Notes: generated by a model from the sequence alone, not told the origin. 50,165 nucleotides of DNA from JACZQZ01 sp046756945 (GCA_046756945.1 JBHHXI010000002.1:1-50165), one strand, 5' to 3'. Positions 8,121-16,988 are shown, counted from the stretch's first letter. Numbers and translations are program-made.

Positions 8121-9263
8121 TTAGACCCCGAAGCCGTAAAGCCTGGCCGCATTGCCGCAGACGAGCTTGTGGCGTGTCGCCTCCGGCAGGTGGCCGAGTT
8201 CCTTTTGGATGAACGCCTGGGAATCCGGCCACACGCCGTCGGGATGGGGGAAATCCGACCCCCACATGACGTTGTCCTCGCCCAGGATGTCGAGGAGCCG
8301 GAGCCCGACCTCGTCGCTCTGATAGGTTGCCCGGCACTGGCGGTGCCAGTAATCGCTCGGCTTCATCCTCAGGGTCAGGTCTTTGTATTGTTCCTCCCAC
8401 TCCATGTCCATCCGGTCCAGGATATAGGGGATCCAGCCGATGCCGCTCTCGCCGATGACGACGCAGAGCGAGGGGTGGGTCTCGAGCACCCCGGAATAGA
8501 TGATCTCCATCAGGATGCGGGCCATGCCGAGCTGAAAGCCGGTGATGAAGACGGCGTGGGCCTGGCGCCCCTGCAATGGCGGCATGGACGCAAAATCCGG
8601 CCTCCTGGTGCCGACGGTATGGAAGTGCAGCGGCAGGCCGGACTCGCCGGCGGCCTTCCACAGCGGGTCCCAATCAGGATCGAACAGGGGCTTCATGTCC
8701 CAGCTGTTGGCGACCTCGAGGCCGCGAAGGGCGCCCCGCCTGACGACACGCTCGATCTCGGCGGTGGCGGCGGCGACGTCGTGGTTGGGGATCGACGCCA
8801 GGCCGGCGAAGCGCTCCGGGTGGGTGTCGCAGAAATCGGCCAGCCAGTCGTTGTAGATACGCATCATCTCGATCGCCGCCTCGTCGTCGTTCAGGCGCTG
8901 GCTGGCCCCGAGGATGCCGAACAGCACCTCCGCCTGGATGCCGTCCCGGTCCTGGTCCTTGATCCGCAGGTCCGGGTCGGTCAGGCGCCGGGTCCCGTTC
9001 CTGCCGTCCTCGTAAAGGCCCTCGTCGGCCATGCGGTCGGAGCGATGGATTTGGCCGGGGATGTATTCCCGCCCCGACGAGCCCATGCCGTTCTGGAGCC
9101 CGAAGCAGCCGCCGTTCCTGCTCACCCACACCGGGCCTTTCTCGCCGTCGGCGACATAGGGCATGCGGTCCTTCAACGCCTTGGACGCATTGGCGGTGAA
9201 CAAATCCGGCGGCAGCCACGGAAGGTCGATGTGGCAGTCGGCGGAAATCACGCGGTATTCCAT
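8121..9263 (-). CDS. Amidohydrolase family protein (COG2159, ACMSD-like fold)
   Basis: 380 residues. Metal-site signatures of the amidohydrolase-2 group are visible: an N-terminal ISADCHID in place of HxH, His in LPLHFHTVG, GESGIGWIPYILDRMD, and the catalytic Asp in MWGSDFPHPDG, ending with GNAARLYGF. Members are metal-dependent decarboxylases or hydrolases of aromatic and other acids; the substrate here is not predictable. It is a cytoplasmic enzyme with no signal peptide. It is transcribed away from the aldehyde dehydrogenase operon; the 312 bp between them are non-coding and carry the promoters. Confidence 0.8.
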   Translation of the reverse strand: MEYRVISADCHIDLPWLPPDLFTANASKALKDRMPYVADGEKGPVWVSRNGGCFGLQNGMGSSGREYIPGQIHRSDRMADEGLYEDGRNGTRRLTDPDLRIKDQDRDGIQAEVLFGILGASQRLNDDEAAIEMMRIYNDWLADFCDTHPERFAGLASIPNHDVAAATAEIERVVRRGALRGLEVANSWDMKPLFDPDWDPLWKAAGESGLPLHFHTVGTRRPDFASMPPLQGRQAHAVFITGFQLGMARILMEIIYSGVLETHPSLCVVIGESGIGWIPYILDRMDMEWEEQYKDLTLRMKPSDYWHRQCRATYQSDEVGLRLLDILGEDNVMWGSDFPHPDGVWPDSQAFIQKELGHLPEATRHKLVCGNAARLYGFGV

Positions 9264-9575
9264 ATCCCATCCCCGGTCCGGTCCCGGACTCGTGACCTGC
9301 TTCTACGAATGATACCACTTTTTAAGTCAGACCGGACACCAATGGAGGAAAGGGGCGATTCGGCCGTTGTCTCCCTGTAGCGGAAGCCGGATCGGAATGT
9401 CCGAAAAGCCGACAGTCGAGTCCGCTTCGCGCTTTCCGCCCATCGAATTTCACACCGAGACACCACCCCGCGTCGGCCTCGATTGTTGCGAAGGGGCCCA
9501 ATCGTCTATAATTTCCCGTCGGGCCGAGGGCCCCGGAGTTTTCCGCGGGCGGGCCAGGAAAACGGGAGGACGCCC
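9264..9575 (+). promoter_or_regulatory. Divergent intergenic region with a promoter for the acylating aldehyde dehydrogenase operon
   Basis: A perfect TATAAT lies at 9507-9512, with TTGTTG at 9483-9488 (18 bp spacer) or TTGCGA at 9486-9491 (15 bp). It would start transcription near 9519, leaving a leader of about 57 nt before the ATG at 9576, which has GGGAGG upstream. On the minus strand a TATCAT (9309-9314) may serve the amidohydrolase gene, but no good -35 box is seen. No gene is evident in this gap. Confidence 0.5.
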
Positions 9576-11009
9576 ATGACGCAGCCGCTGAGCGCCGGCC
9601 GGCCGGCGCCGGGCGCGGACGACGCGCAAATCGTGGACGGCCTGGTCAAGAAGGCCAGGAGCGCCATGGCGGTCTTCGCCAACGCCGATCAGGCGCGGGT
9701 CGACGAGGCGGTGACGGCGCTGGCGTGGTCCATCTACCGGCCCGATCACGCCCGCGCCCTGGCCGAAGCGGCGGTCAGCGACACCGGGCTCGGCAACGTC
9801 GCCGACAAGACCGCCAAGAACCGGCGCAAGACCTTCGGCGCCCTGCGCGACCTGCTGCGCGTCAGGACCGTCGGCGTGATCGAAGAGGATGCGGCGCGGG
9901 GCATCGTCAAGTACGCCAAGCCGGTGGGCGTGGTCGGCGCCGTCGTCCCCTCGACCAATCCGGCGGCGACCCCGGTCAACAAGGCGATGATGGCGGTCAA
10001 GGGGCGCAACGCCATCATCCTGGCCCCGTCGCCGGCGGGGTCCAATACCACGGCGCTGACCGCCGGACACATGCGCGCCGAGCTGGAAAAGATCGGGCTG
10101 CCGGCGGACCTGGTGCAGGTGCTTCCGGCGCCGGTCACCAAGGCCCTCACCCAGGCCCTCATGGAGGCCTCGGACCTGGTCGTGGTGACGGGCTCGCAGA
10201 ACAACGTCCGCAACGCGTACCGGAGCGGCACGCCGGCCATCGGCGTCGGCGCCGGCAACGTGCCGGTGATCATCGATTCGAGCGCCGATCTGGCCGACGC
10301 CGCGGCGAAGATCCGCGACTCCAAGGTCTTCGACAACGCCACCTCGTGCTCGTCGGAGAACTCGGTGACCATCGTCGACGATGTGTACGACGCCGCCATG
10401 CGGGCGCTCGGGGACGCCGGCGGCTACCTGGCGACGGCCGAGGAAAAGCGCCTGATCGAGGACAAACTGTGGGTGGACGGCAGGCTCAACCGCACGCTCA
10501 TCGCCAAGGACGCGGACGTCTTCGCCCGCGACGTCGGCCTTTCCGAAGAGGCCGGGAAGGCCAGGTTCTTCATGGTCGCCGACGACGGCGCCGGCCCGGA
10601 CCACCCGTTCTCGGGCGAGAAGCTTTCCCTCGTCCTCACCGTCTACCGGGCCGCCGATTTCGACGCCGCGCTGAAGCGGGTGCGCGACGTCCTCCGCTAC
10701 CAGGGCATCGGCCATTCGGTGGGCCTGCACAGCGCCGACATGGACCACGCCCGCCGCCTCGCCGAGGAGCTCGACGTGGTCCGCGTGCTGGTCAACCAGG
10801 CCCATGCGTTCGGCAACGGGGGCAGCTTCGACAACGGGCTCGACTTCACCCTGAGCATGGGCTGCGGCACCTGGGCCGGCAACTCGATCAGCGAGAACCT
10901 GAACTACCGGCACTTCATCAACGTCACCCACCTGGTCACCGTGATCCCGGAGAACAAGCCCACCGAGGACGAGCTGTTCGGCGCCTACTGGGCGCGTTAC
11001 GGCAAGTGA
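9576..11009 (+). CDS. CoA-acylating aldehyde dehydrogenase, SauS-like (sulfo-/phosphonoacetaldehyde candidate)
   Basis: 477 residues, ALDH fold of the acylating branch (EutE/PduP, AdhE N-domain, SauS). The catalytic Cys258 sits in FDNATSCSSENSV; the NAD region contains VVTGSQNNV and GVGAGNVPVII. The C-terminal GCGTWAGNSISENLNYRHF resembles acylating sulfoacetaldehyde dehydrogenases as I know them; this is recognition, not a search result. The family reaction is aldehyde + CoA + NAD(P)+ to acyl-CoA. The ATG at 9576 follows GGGAGG and lies after the TATAAT promoter, which excludes the longer reading frame. It is first gene of a tight operon with a two-subunit ADP-forming CoA ligase, which would turn its acyl-CoA product into free acid plus ATP, or work in reverse. 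Confidence 0.8.
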   Translation: MTQPLSAGRPAPGADDAQIVDGLVKKARSAMAVFANADQARVDEAVTALAWSIYRPDHARALAEAAVSDTGLGNVADKTAKNRRKTFGALRDLLRVRTVGVIEEDAARGIVKYAKPVGVVGAVVPSTNPAATPVNKAMMAVKGRNAIILAPSPAGSNTTALTAGHMRAELEKIGLPADLVQVLPAPVTKALTQALMEASDLVVVTGSQNNVRNAYRSGTPAIGVGAGNVPVIIDSSADLADAAAKIRDSKVFDNATSCSSENSVTIVDDVYDAAMRALGDAGGYLATAEEKRLIEDKLWVDGRLNRTLIAKDADVFARDVGLSEEAGKARFFMVADDGAGPDHPFSGEKLSLVLTVYRAADFDAALKRVRDVLRYQGIGHSVGLHSADMDHARRLAEELDVVRVLVNQAHAFGNGGSFDNGLDFTLSMGCGTWAGNSISENLNYRHFINVTHLVTVIPENKPTEDELFGAYWARYGK

Positions 11010-11042
11010 CCCCAGTACTTCCTTGCATGTGAGAACTGACCG

Positions 11043-12167
11043 ATGAACTTCGAGGAACACGCGGCCAAGCCGCTGCTTGCCGCGGCCGGCATCGACGTGC
11101 CCCGGGGCCGCTGCGCCGCCACCGCGGACGAGGCCGCGGAGGCGGCCGGCGAACTGGGCCCGGTGGTCATCAAGGCCCAGGTGCCCGCCGGCAAGCGCGG
11201 CAAGGCCGGCGGCATCAGGCCCGCCGACGGCGCCGACGAAGCGCGGACCGCGGCGGCCGCCATCCTCGGCATGGACATCGGCGGCCACCGGGTCGAGCGC
11301 GTGCTGGTCGAGGAGCGCGCCCGGATCGCCGGCGAATACTACGCCGCCGTGCTCAACGACCCGCCGTCCAGGGGGCCGCTGGTGCTGTTCTCGACCCTCG
11401 GCGGCATGGACATCGAAGAGGCGGCCCGCACCGACCCCGCCCGCGTCCGCCGCGCCACCGTGGACATCCGCGCCGGGTTCGACCGGGCGGCGGCGCAACG
11501 CATGCTAAAGGGCCTCGACCTGGGCGACGAGGCGGCGGCCGTCGCCGATGTGCTGGTCCGGCTGTACGCGGCGTATCGCGGCAACGACGCCGAGCTGCTC
11601 GAGATCAACCCCCTCGCCGTCACCGAGGCGGGCCGCCTGGTGGCGCTCGACTGCAAGTTCACGCTCGACGATTCGGCGGTCAAGCGCCAGCCCGGCATCG
11701 CGCCCAGGGGCACGCCCGAGCGCCTCACCGGGCTGGAGGCCCGCGGCCAGGAGCTGGGGCTGCGCTACATCGAGCTCGACGGCAACGTCGGCGTGCTGGC
11801 CAACGGCGCCGGCCTCACCATGACCACCATGGACGTGGTCCGCCATCTGGGCGGCCGCCCGGCCAATTTCCTGGAGATCGGAGGCGAGGCCTATACCCAG
11901 GCCAGGCCGGCCCTGGAACTGGTGCTCTCCATTCCCGGGTTGAAAAGCATCGTCATCAACTTCTGCGGGGCGTTCGCCCGCACCGACGTCATGGTGGAAG
12001 GGGTCATCAACGCCGTGGAAGCGCTCAAGCCCACGGTCGCCATGTTCTTTTGCGTCCACGGCACCGGCGAGAAGGAAGCCGTCGCCATGCTTGAACGACG
12101 GCTCGGGGTCGAGCCCTTCGACACCATGGACGAGGCCATCGAAGCGGCGGTGGAGGCGGCCAGATGA
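11043..12167 (+). CDS. ADP-forming acyl-CoA ligase, beta subunit (SucC-like)
   Basis: 374 residues. An ATP-grasp domain occupies roughly residues 1-225 (VVIKAQVPAGKRGKAGGI, later LLEINPLAV), followed by the ligase CoA domain (NGAGLTMTTMDVV, GGRPANFLEIGG). It is SucC-like, but a second TCA-cycle copy is unlikely in this setting. Its operon position directly after the acylating aldehyde dehydrogenase suggests a ligase for the matching acid, comparable to the ADP-forming sulfoacetate-CoA ligase pair described in sulfoacetate users. It is coupled to the alpha subunit by an ATGA overlap. The RBS is weak (TGAGAA region), so its translation may depend on the upstream gene. Confidence 0.85.
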   Translation: MNFEEHAAKPLLAAAGIDVPRGRCAATADEAAEAAGELGPVVIKAQVPAGKRGKAGGIRPADGADEARTAAAAILGMDIGGHRVERVLVEERARIAGEYYAAVLNDPPSRGPLVLFSTLGGMDIEEAARTDPARVRRATVDIRAGFDRAAAQRMLKGLDLGDEAAAVADVLVRLYAAYRGNDAELLEINPLAVTEAGRLVALDCKFTLDDSAVKRQPGIAPRGTPERLTGLEARGQELGLRYIELDGNVGVLANGAGLTMTTMDVVRHLGGRPANFLEIGGEAYTQARPALELVLSIPGLKSIVINFCGAFARTDVMVEGVINAVEALKPTVAMFFCVHGTGEKEAVAMLERRLGVEPFDTMDEAIEAAVEAAR

Positions 12168-13036
12168 TCGTGCGCGGCGACCAAAACGTCCTCGTCCAGG
12201 GCATCACCGGAAAGCAGGGCACCTTCTGGACCGAACGCATGCAGGAATACGGCACCCGCGTCGTCGGCGGGGTCAACCCGAAGAAGGCGGGCATCACCCA
12301 TTGCACGGTGCCGGTGTACGCCAGCGCCGGCGAGGCCATGGCCGACGGCGGCTTCGATGTCTCGGTGCTGTTCATCCCGCCGCTCGGCGTCCGCGAGGCG
12401 GCGCTGGACGCCATCGAGGCCGGGGCCAAGGGGCTGGTGATCCTCACCGAGCACATCCCGGTCCACGACGTGATGTACGTGCTCGCCGCGGCGCGCGAAA
12501 GCGGCACCCAGGTAGTCGGCCCCAACACGGCGGGGCTGGTGACGCCGGGCGAATGTTTCATCGGTTTCATGCCCGCCTTCACCAATTCCATCTTCCATGC
12601 GGGGCGCATCGGCGTGATTTCGCGCAGCGGCAGCCTGGGCACCCTGGTCTGCCTCAACCTGGTCCAGGCGGGCTTCGGCCAGTCCGCCTTCATCGGCATC
12701 GGCGGCGATCCCATCATCGGGACGACGACGCGCGACGCGCTGGAGACGCTGGACAGGGACCCGGGCACCGACGCCGTCGTCATCGTCGGCGAGATCGGCG
12801 GCTCCATGGAGGAAGACGCCGCGGCGTACGCCGCCACCATGACCAAGCCCGTCGCCGCCTTCATCGCCGGCGGCGCCTCGCCGGCGGGCCGGCGGATGGG
12901 CCATGCCGGGGCCATCGTCATGGGCGACAAGGGCAGCTACGCTTCGAAACACCGGGCGTTGAGCGAGGCCGGCGTCAGCGTGCTCGACACGCCGTCCGAC
13001 GTCGGAAAAGCCATGGCCCGGGCGTTGCGGCACTGA
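12164..13036 (+). CDS. ADP-forming acyl-CoA ligase, alpha subunit (SucD-like)
   Basis: 290 residues. The CoA-binding Rossmann domain is at the N terminus (VLVQGITGKQGTFW, VGGVNPKKAG), and the phosphohistidine domain follows. The active-site His lies in GHAGAIVMG, which matches the phosphorylated His loop of SucD. VGPNTAGLVTPGE and VISRSGSLG are family blocks. Together with the beta subunit it should interconvert acid + CoA + ATP and acyl-CoA + ADP + Pi. The substrate is inferred only from neighbours. Confidence 0.87.
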   Translation: MIVRGDQNVLVQGITGKQGTFWTERMQEYGTRVVGGVNPKKAGITHCTVPVYASAGEAMADGGFDVSVLFIPPLGVREAALDAIEAGAKGLVILTEHIPVHDVMYVLAAARESGTQVVGPNTAGLVTPGECFIGFMPAFTNSIFHAGRIGVISRSGSLGTLVCLNLVQAGFGQSAFIGIGGDPIIGTTTRDALETLDRDPGTDAVVIVGEIGGSMEEDAAAYAATMTKPVAAFIAGGASPAGRRMGHAGAIVMGDKGSYASKHRALSEAGVSVLDTPSDVGKAMARALRH

Positions 13037-13058
13037 CAAAACCGGGAGGGGGGAAACC

Positions 13059-14057
13059 ATGCGGGCGATCCAGGTCACCGCGTACGGCGGATCGAAGGAA
13101 CTGACCCTCGCCCAGGTGCCGGTGCCCGATCCCGGCGACGGCGAGGTCCTGGTCAGGCTCGCCTACGCCGGGGTCAACTTCATCGACGTCTACATGCGCC
13201 AGGGCGTCTACAGGAATTTGCAGACCTACCGCAACACCCCGCCCTTTACCCTCGGCATGGAAGGGGCCGGCACGGTGGACGCCGTGGGCGCCGGCGTCGA
13301 CGGACTGGAGACCGGCGACCGGGTCGCCTATTGCCTGAGCCTGGGCAGTTACGCCGAATTCGCGGTGGTCCCCGCCTGGCGGCTGGTGCGCGTGCCCGAC
13401 GGCATCGATTTCCCCCTCGCCACCACCCTCATGCTGCAGGGGTGCACGGCCCATTACCTCACCCGGTCGCTGTTCCCGCTGGAGGCCGGACACACCTGCC
13501 TGGTGCACGCCGGCGCCGGCGGCGTCGGCCAGCTGGTGATCCAGCTCGCCCGCCACCGGGGCGCCCGGGTCCTGGCCACCGTGGGGACGGAGGAAAAGGC
13601 CGGGATCGCCCGCCGCCTCGGCGCCGACGCCGCCATCCTCTACACCCAGGTGGATTTCGCCGATGCCGTGTTGGAGGCGACCGGCGGCGAGGGCGTGGAC
13701 GTGGTCTATGATTCCGTCGGCCAGGCCACGTTCGCCGGCAGCCTGCGGTGTCTCCGGCGCCGGGGAACCTGCGCCCTGTTCGGCGGCAGCTCGGGGGCCG
13801 TGACCTCGGTCAACCCCCTGGATCTGGCCGAAGCCGGGTCGGTGTTCCTGACCCGGCCCCATCTCGCCGACTACACGGCGGACGCCGACGAGATCCGCCG
13901 CCGCGCCGCGGACCTCTTCGCCATGGTCGCCGACGGCCGTCTCAGGGTCGCCATCCACGGGGAACTTCCCCTCGCCGAGGCGGCCCGGGCCCATGAGGCC
14001 ATCGAGGGACGGCAGACCAAGGGCAAGCTTCTGCTGGTCGCCGGCGGACCCGGGTGA
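13059..14057 (+). CDS. Zinc-independent MDR oxidoreductase, quinone oxidoreductase (Qor) type
   Basis: 332 residues. The MDR catalytic domain (GEVLVRLAYAGVNFIDVYMR) is followed by a Rossmann domain with VHAGAGGVGQLVIQLA, the NADPH motif of the Qor branch. The zinc-binding Cys/His set of alcohol dehydrogenases is not seen. GGGAGGGGGG lies just before the ATG, and the gene sits 22 bp after the ligase, so it belongs to the operon. Typical activity is NADPH-dependent reduction of quinones or enones; its part in the pathway is unclear. The stop overlaps the GTG start of the MFS gene. Confidence 0.82.
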   Translation: MRAIQVTAYGGSKELTLAQVPVPDPGDGEVLVRLAYAGVNFIDVYMRQGVYRNLQTYRNTPPFTLGMEGAGTVDAVGAGVDGLETGDRVAYCLSLGSYAEFAVVPAWRLVRVPDGIDFPLATTLMLQGCTAHYLTRSLFPLEAGHTCLVHAGAGGVGQLVIQLARHRGARVLATVGTEEKAGIARRLGADAAILYTQVDFADAVLEATGGEGVDVVYDSVGQATFAGSLRCLRRRGTCALFGGSSGAVTSVNPLDLAEAGSVFLTRPHLADYTADADEIRRRAADLFAMVADGRLRVAIHGELPLAEAARAHEAIEGRQTKGKLLLVAGGPG

Positions 14058-15283
14058 CGGCGCGGGCCACGGCCGTGGAGGCCGGCGCGCGCGACAGGGC
14101 GCGGGCGACGCTCGGCACCTGCGGCGCCGCCCACTTCCTCCACGACGGCTTTTCCGACGTCCTCTACGTCCTGCTTCCCCTGTGGGCCCAGGAGTTCGGC
14201 CTGTCGCTCACCCAGGTGGGACTGTTGAAGTCCCTGTACATGGGGGCGCTGTCGCTGTTCCAGCTACCGTCCGGGCTGCTCGCCGAACGGTGGGGCGAGC
14301 GGTTCCTGCTGGCGGCGGGCACGGCGGTGGCGGGCCTCGGGTTCGTCTTCCTCGGCCTGGCCGGCGGGTTCGCCGGCCTGATCGTGGTGCTGTTGTTCAT
14401 CGGGACGGCCTCGGCCACCCAGCATCCCCTGTCCTCGACCCTGGTCGCCCGGGCCTACGATACGGGCGGCCGGCGGGCGGCGCTCGGCATCTACAACTTC
14501 ACCGGCGACCTGGGCAAGGTGGCGATGCCGGCGCTCATCGCCTTGGGCGTCGCCGCCATCGGGTGGCGCGGCAGCGCCATGGCCTTCGGGGTTTTCGGGG
14601 CGCTGGGGGCGGCGGGGATTTTCCTCGCCCTGCGCACCCTCGGCGCCGGGGCGGCGCCCGCGGCGGCGCCCGAAAAAAGCCCCCGGCCGGCCGAAAACAA
14701 GGGTTGGGGGATTCACGACCGGCGGGGGTTCCAGGTGCTGTCCGCCATCACCGTCGTCGATTTTTCCACCCGCACCGCTTTCCTCACCCTGCTGCCGTTC
14801 CTTCTGATCGCCAAGGGGGCGGCGGTGGAGAACGTGGGTTTCGCCCTTGCCCTGGTGTTCGCCGGGGGCGCCGCGGGAAAGTTCCTGTGCGGCCTGCTGG
14901 CCGAGCGCTTCGGCATCATCCGCACCGTCGTGCTGACCGAGCTCGTCACCGGCGCCGGGGTCCTGGCGCTGCTGGCCCTGCCTCTCAACCCCGCCCTGGC
15001 CTTCCTGCCGGTGGTCGGGCTGGCGCTCAACGGCACGTCTTCGGTGCTCTACGGGACGGTCACGGAATTCGTCGTGCCGGAGCGCCAGCCCCGCGCCTTC
15101 GGGCTGTTCTACACCATCGGCACCGGCGCCGGCGCGGCCGGCCCGCTGGCGTACGGCCTGCTCAGCGATCTGACCAGCGTGCCGGTAGCCCTGGCGACCG
15201 TGGGATTGGTGGCGCTGACCACCATTCCGCTGAGCCGGTTGCTGGCGCCGTCCGTCAGGGAAGACGGTCGGGAACGGGCGTGA
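14054..15283 (+). CDS. MFS transporter, FSR/AraJ-like
   Basis: 409 residues with about 12 hydrophobic segments in two halves, split by a basic, Pro/Ala-rich loop near residues 198-220. N-half signals are HFLHDGFSDVLYVLLPLWAQ, which resembles the fosmidomycin-resistance/SauU-like region, and the TM2-3 loop LLAERWGERF. The GTG start overlaps the preceding stop by 4 bp, so it is translated with the operon. As the only transporter in this operon it is the candidate importer or exporter of the pathway acid. Direction and substrate are inference. Confidence 0.8.
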   Translation: MTARATAVEAGARDRARATLGTCGAAHFLHDGFSDVLYVLLPLWAQEFGLSLTQVGLLKSLYMGALSLFQLPSGLLAERWGERFLLAAGTAVAGLGFVFLGLAGGFAGLIVVLLFIGTASATQHPLSSTLVARAYDTGGRRAALGIYNFTGDLGKVAMPALIALGVAAIGWRGSAMAFGVFGALGAAGIFLALRTLGAGAAPAAAPEKSPRPAENKGWGIHDRRGFQVLSAITVVDFSTRTAFLTLLPFLLIAKGAAVENVGFALALVFAGGAAGKFLCGLLAERFGIIRTVVLTELVTGAGVLALLALPLNPALAFLPVVGLALNGTSSVLYGTVTEFVVPERQPRAFGLFYTIGTGAGAAGPLAYGLLSDLTSVPVALATVGLVALTTIPLSRLLAPSVREDGRERA

Positions 15284-15321
15284 TCTGGAATCGTTTAAAC
15301 CGACGCGTGGCGCCGGGTCGG

Positions 15322-15330
15322 TGTTAGAAT
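15322..15330 (+). promoter_or_regulatory. Possible extended -10 promoter for phosphonoacetate hydrolase
   Basis: TGTTAGAAT (TG at 15322, TAGAAT at 15325-15330) matches an extended -10 element, with no convincing -35. It lies in the 100 bp gap between the MFS gene and phnA and could give phnA its own transcript in addition to operon read-through. Confidence 0.3.
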
Positions 15331-15383
15331 GGCCGGAAAGGGCTCAATATTTCTGCCCTGTGCGGCGACAACGGGAGGACCCC

Positions 15384-16643
15384 ATGGATACGAGCCAGAG
15401 GCCCGCCGTGGAAGTGAACGGCGTCACCTATCGCTGGCCGTCCCGGCCGGTGGTTGTGGTGTGCATCGACGGCGGCGATCCCCGGTATCTCGACCGGGGC
15501 CTGAAAGACGGCATCATCCCGAACGTCGGGCGATTCATGAAAGACGGCTTCAGCGCCATCGCCGACGGCGTCGTGCCCAGCTTCACCAATCCCAACAACA
15601 TCTCGATCATCACCGGGAGCCCGCCCGCGGTGCACGGTATCTCGGCCAATTTCTTCGTCGATCCCGAGACCGGCGCCGAGGTCATGATGAACGACCCCAA
15701 GTTCATATGGTCGGACACGGTCCTCGGCGAGTTCTCGAAGACGGGCAAGGTCGTCTCCATTACGGCGAAGGACAAGCTGCGCCGCGTGCTCGGCAAGGAC
15801 ATGGACTTTTCCCGCGGCAGCGTGAATTTCTCGTCGGAAAAGGCGGACGGCTGCACGGTGGCCGAAAACGGCATCGAAAACGTCCTCGACCTGGTCGGCC
15901 TGCCGCTGCCCGATGTGTATTCCGCCGACCTTTCGCTGTTCGCCATGGAGGCGGGGGTGAAACTGCTGGAGCGCGAGCGGCCGGACCTCATGTACCTGTC
16001 GCTCACCGACTACGTTCAGCACAAGTACGGGCCGGGCGAGCCGGTGTCCGACGGTTTCTACGCCGGGCTGGACGACGCCTTCGGGCGGCTCGAGGCGCTG
16101 GGCGCCGTCGTCGCGCTGATCGCCGACCACGGCATGAACGACAAGGCGAAGGCGGACGGATCGCCCAACGCCATTTTTCTCCAGGATATTCTCGACGCGG
16201 AATTCGGTCCGGGCACGACCAAGGTGCACCTGACAATCACCGATCCCTACGTGGTGCATCACGGCGCCCTGGGCGGCTTCGTCGGGGTCTATTGCAGCGG
16301 GGACGCGACCCCCGGCCAGGTGATGGATTTCGCCGGGGCGCTGCCCGGCGTCGAGGCGGTCTACGACAGGGACGCGGCCTGCGCCGCCTTCGCCCTGCCC
16401 GCCGAACGCCAGCCCGACGTCGCCGTGATCAGCGACGCGGCAACGGTCATCGGATCGTCGGCGGCCGCCCACGACCTCTCGGGCCTCGAGGGCCACCGCC
16501 TGCGCTCCCACGGCGGCATCGCCGAGCGCCGGGTGCCGTTCATCCTTTCGGCGCCGCTCAACGCCGACTACGCGGCACGCGCCGCGAAGGGCGGCCTCAA
16601 CAGCTACGAGATCTTCGACTACGCCGTCAACGGGACTGCGTAA
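15384..16643 (+). CDS. phnA: Phosphonoacetate hydrolase
   Basis: 419 residues, alkaline-phosphatase superfamily. It cleaves the C-P bond of phosphonoacetate to acetate and phosphate with two metal ions. The expected ligands are all present: Asp29 (VVCIDGGD), nucleophile Thr68 (PSFTNPNN), Asp209 and His213 (TDYVQH), Asp248-His249 (IADHGMN) and His376 (RSHGG). The lysine pair of the substrate pocket is also there (TAKDKLR). The spacing agrees closely with the characterised enzymes as I remember them. GGGAGG lies before the ATG at 15384; an upstream in-frame start would overlap the putative promoter. It follows the MFS gene on the same strand. Its presence argues that the operon deals with two-carbon phosphonates. 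The usual partner PhnY (non-acylating) is absent here. Confidence 0.93.
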   Translation: MDTSQRPAVEVNGVTYRWPSRPVVVVCIDGGDPRYLDRGLKDGIIPNVGRFMKDGFSAIADGVVPSFTNPNNISIITGSPPAVHGISANFFVDPETGAEVMMNDPKFIWSDTVLGEFSKTGKVVSITAKDKLRRVLGKDMDFSRGSVNFSSEKADGCTVAENGIENVLDLVGLPLPDVYSADLSLFAMEAGVKLLERERPDLMYLSLTDYVQHKYGPGEPVSDGFYAGLDDAFGRLEALGAVVALIADHGMNDKAKADGSPNAIFLQDILDAEFGPGTTKVHLTITDPYVVHHGALGGFVGVYCSGDATPGQVMDFAGALPGVEAVYDRDAACAAFALPAERQPDVAVISDAATVIGSSAAAHDLSGLEGHRLRSHGGIAERRVPFILSAPLNADYAARAAKGGLNSYEIFDYAVNGTA

Positions 16644-16790
16644 CCCTCAGAACACGGCCCGGCGGATCAGGTTGAGCCCGATGACAAAGAGCGTGACCAG
16701 CAGGGCCTTGCGGAAGGTCTCCTGGTCGATCCGGCCGCGGATCTTCTGGCCCACCCACATGCCGGCAAGGCCGGGAACGCAGGCAAGCAG
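16644..16790 (-). pseudogene. Duplicated 3' fragment of the tauE gene
   Basis: 147 bp match 17986-18132 with about eight mismatches (near 95% identity). They encode the last 48 residues of the TauE-like exporter including the stop (ACVPGLAGMWVGQKIR to IRRAVF). Three of the changes alter an amino acid and the rest are silent. The frame stays open to 16844, but the upstream codons are unrelated, so this is a truncated remnant, not a gene. It lies 3 bp after the phnA stop, in convergent orientation. Confidence 0.85.
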
Positions 16791-16907
16791 CCACACGGCT
16801 TCGCCCTCCATGTCACCGGCAGCAAGGCGCTCGTCGGCCCTCATGGCGGCGCAGGCGAGGGCGGACGGGAGGGGGCGGGCAATGGGGTGAACCGCGGGGT
16901 GAACCGC

Positions 16908-16919
16908 GGGCGTTTATTG
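16908..16919. repeat. Inverted repeat, left copy, bracketing the porin gene
   Basis: GGGCGTTTATTG here is the exact reverse complement of CAATAAACGCCC at 17977-17988. The two 12-bp copies bracket a 1.06 kb segment holding only the porin gene and its terminator. Confidence 0.6.
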
Positions 16920-16930
16920 GGCTGCGCCCG

Positions 16931-16954
16931 AAAAAAATCCGGCCGCGCGGCCGG
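16931..16954 (-). terminator. Intrinsic terminator of the porin gene
   Basis: On the minus strand the perfect palindrome CCGGCCGCGCGGCCGG (16939-16954) is followed by ATTTTTTT (16931-16938). It lies about 35 bp after the porin stop codon. It is the clearest rho-independent terminator in the window. Confidence 0.8.
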
Positions 16955-16988
16955 GGACATGTATTGCGGTGTTTTGTTTCCCCCGACC

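Noticed and set aside
9450..11498. Minus-strand frame of 682 codons opposite the aldehyde dehydrogenase
   Set aside because: It is antisense to a gene with clear active-site motifs, is His/Val/Gly/Arg-rich and has no domain signal.
11043..13036. Housekeeping succinyl-CoA synthetase (sucCD)
   Set aside because: The genes lie in an operon with an acylating aldehyde dehydrogenase and a transporter, not with TCA-cycle genes; a dedicated acid-CoA ligase is more likely, although sequence alone does not exclude succinate.
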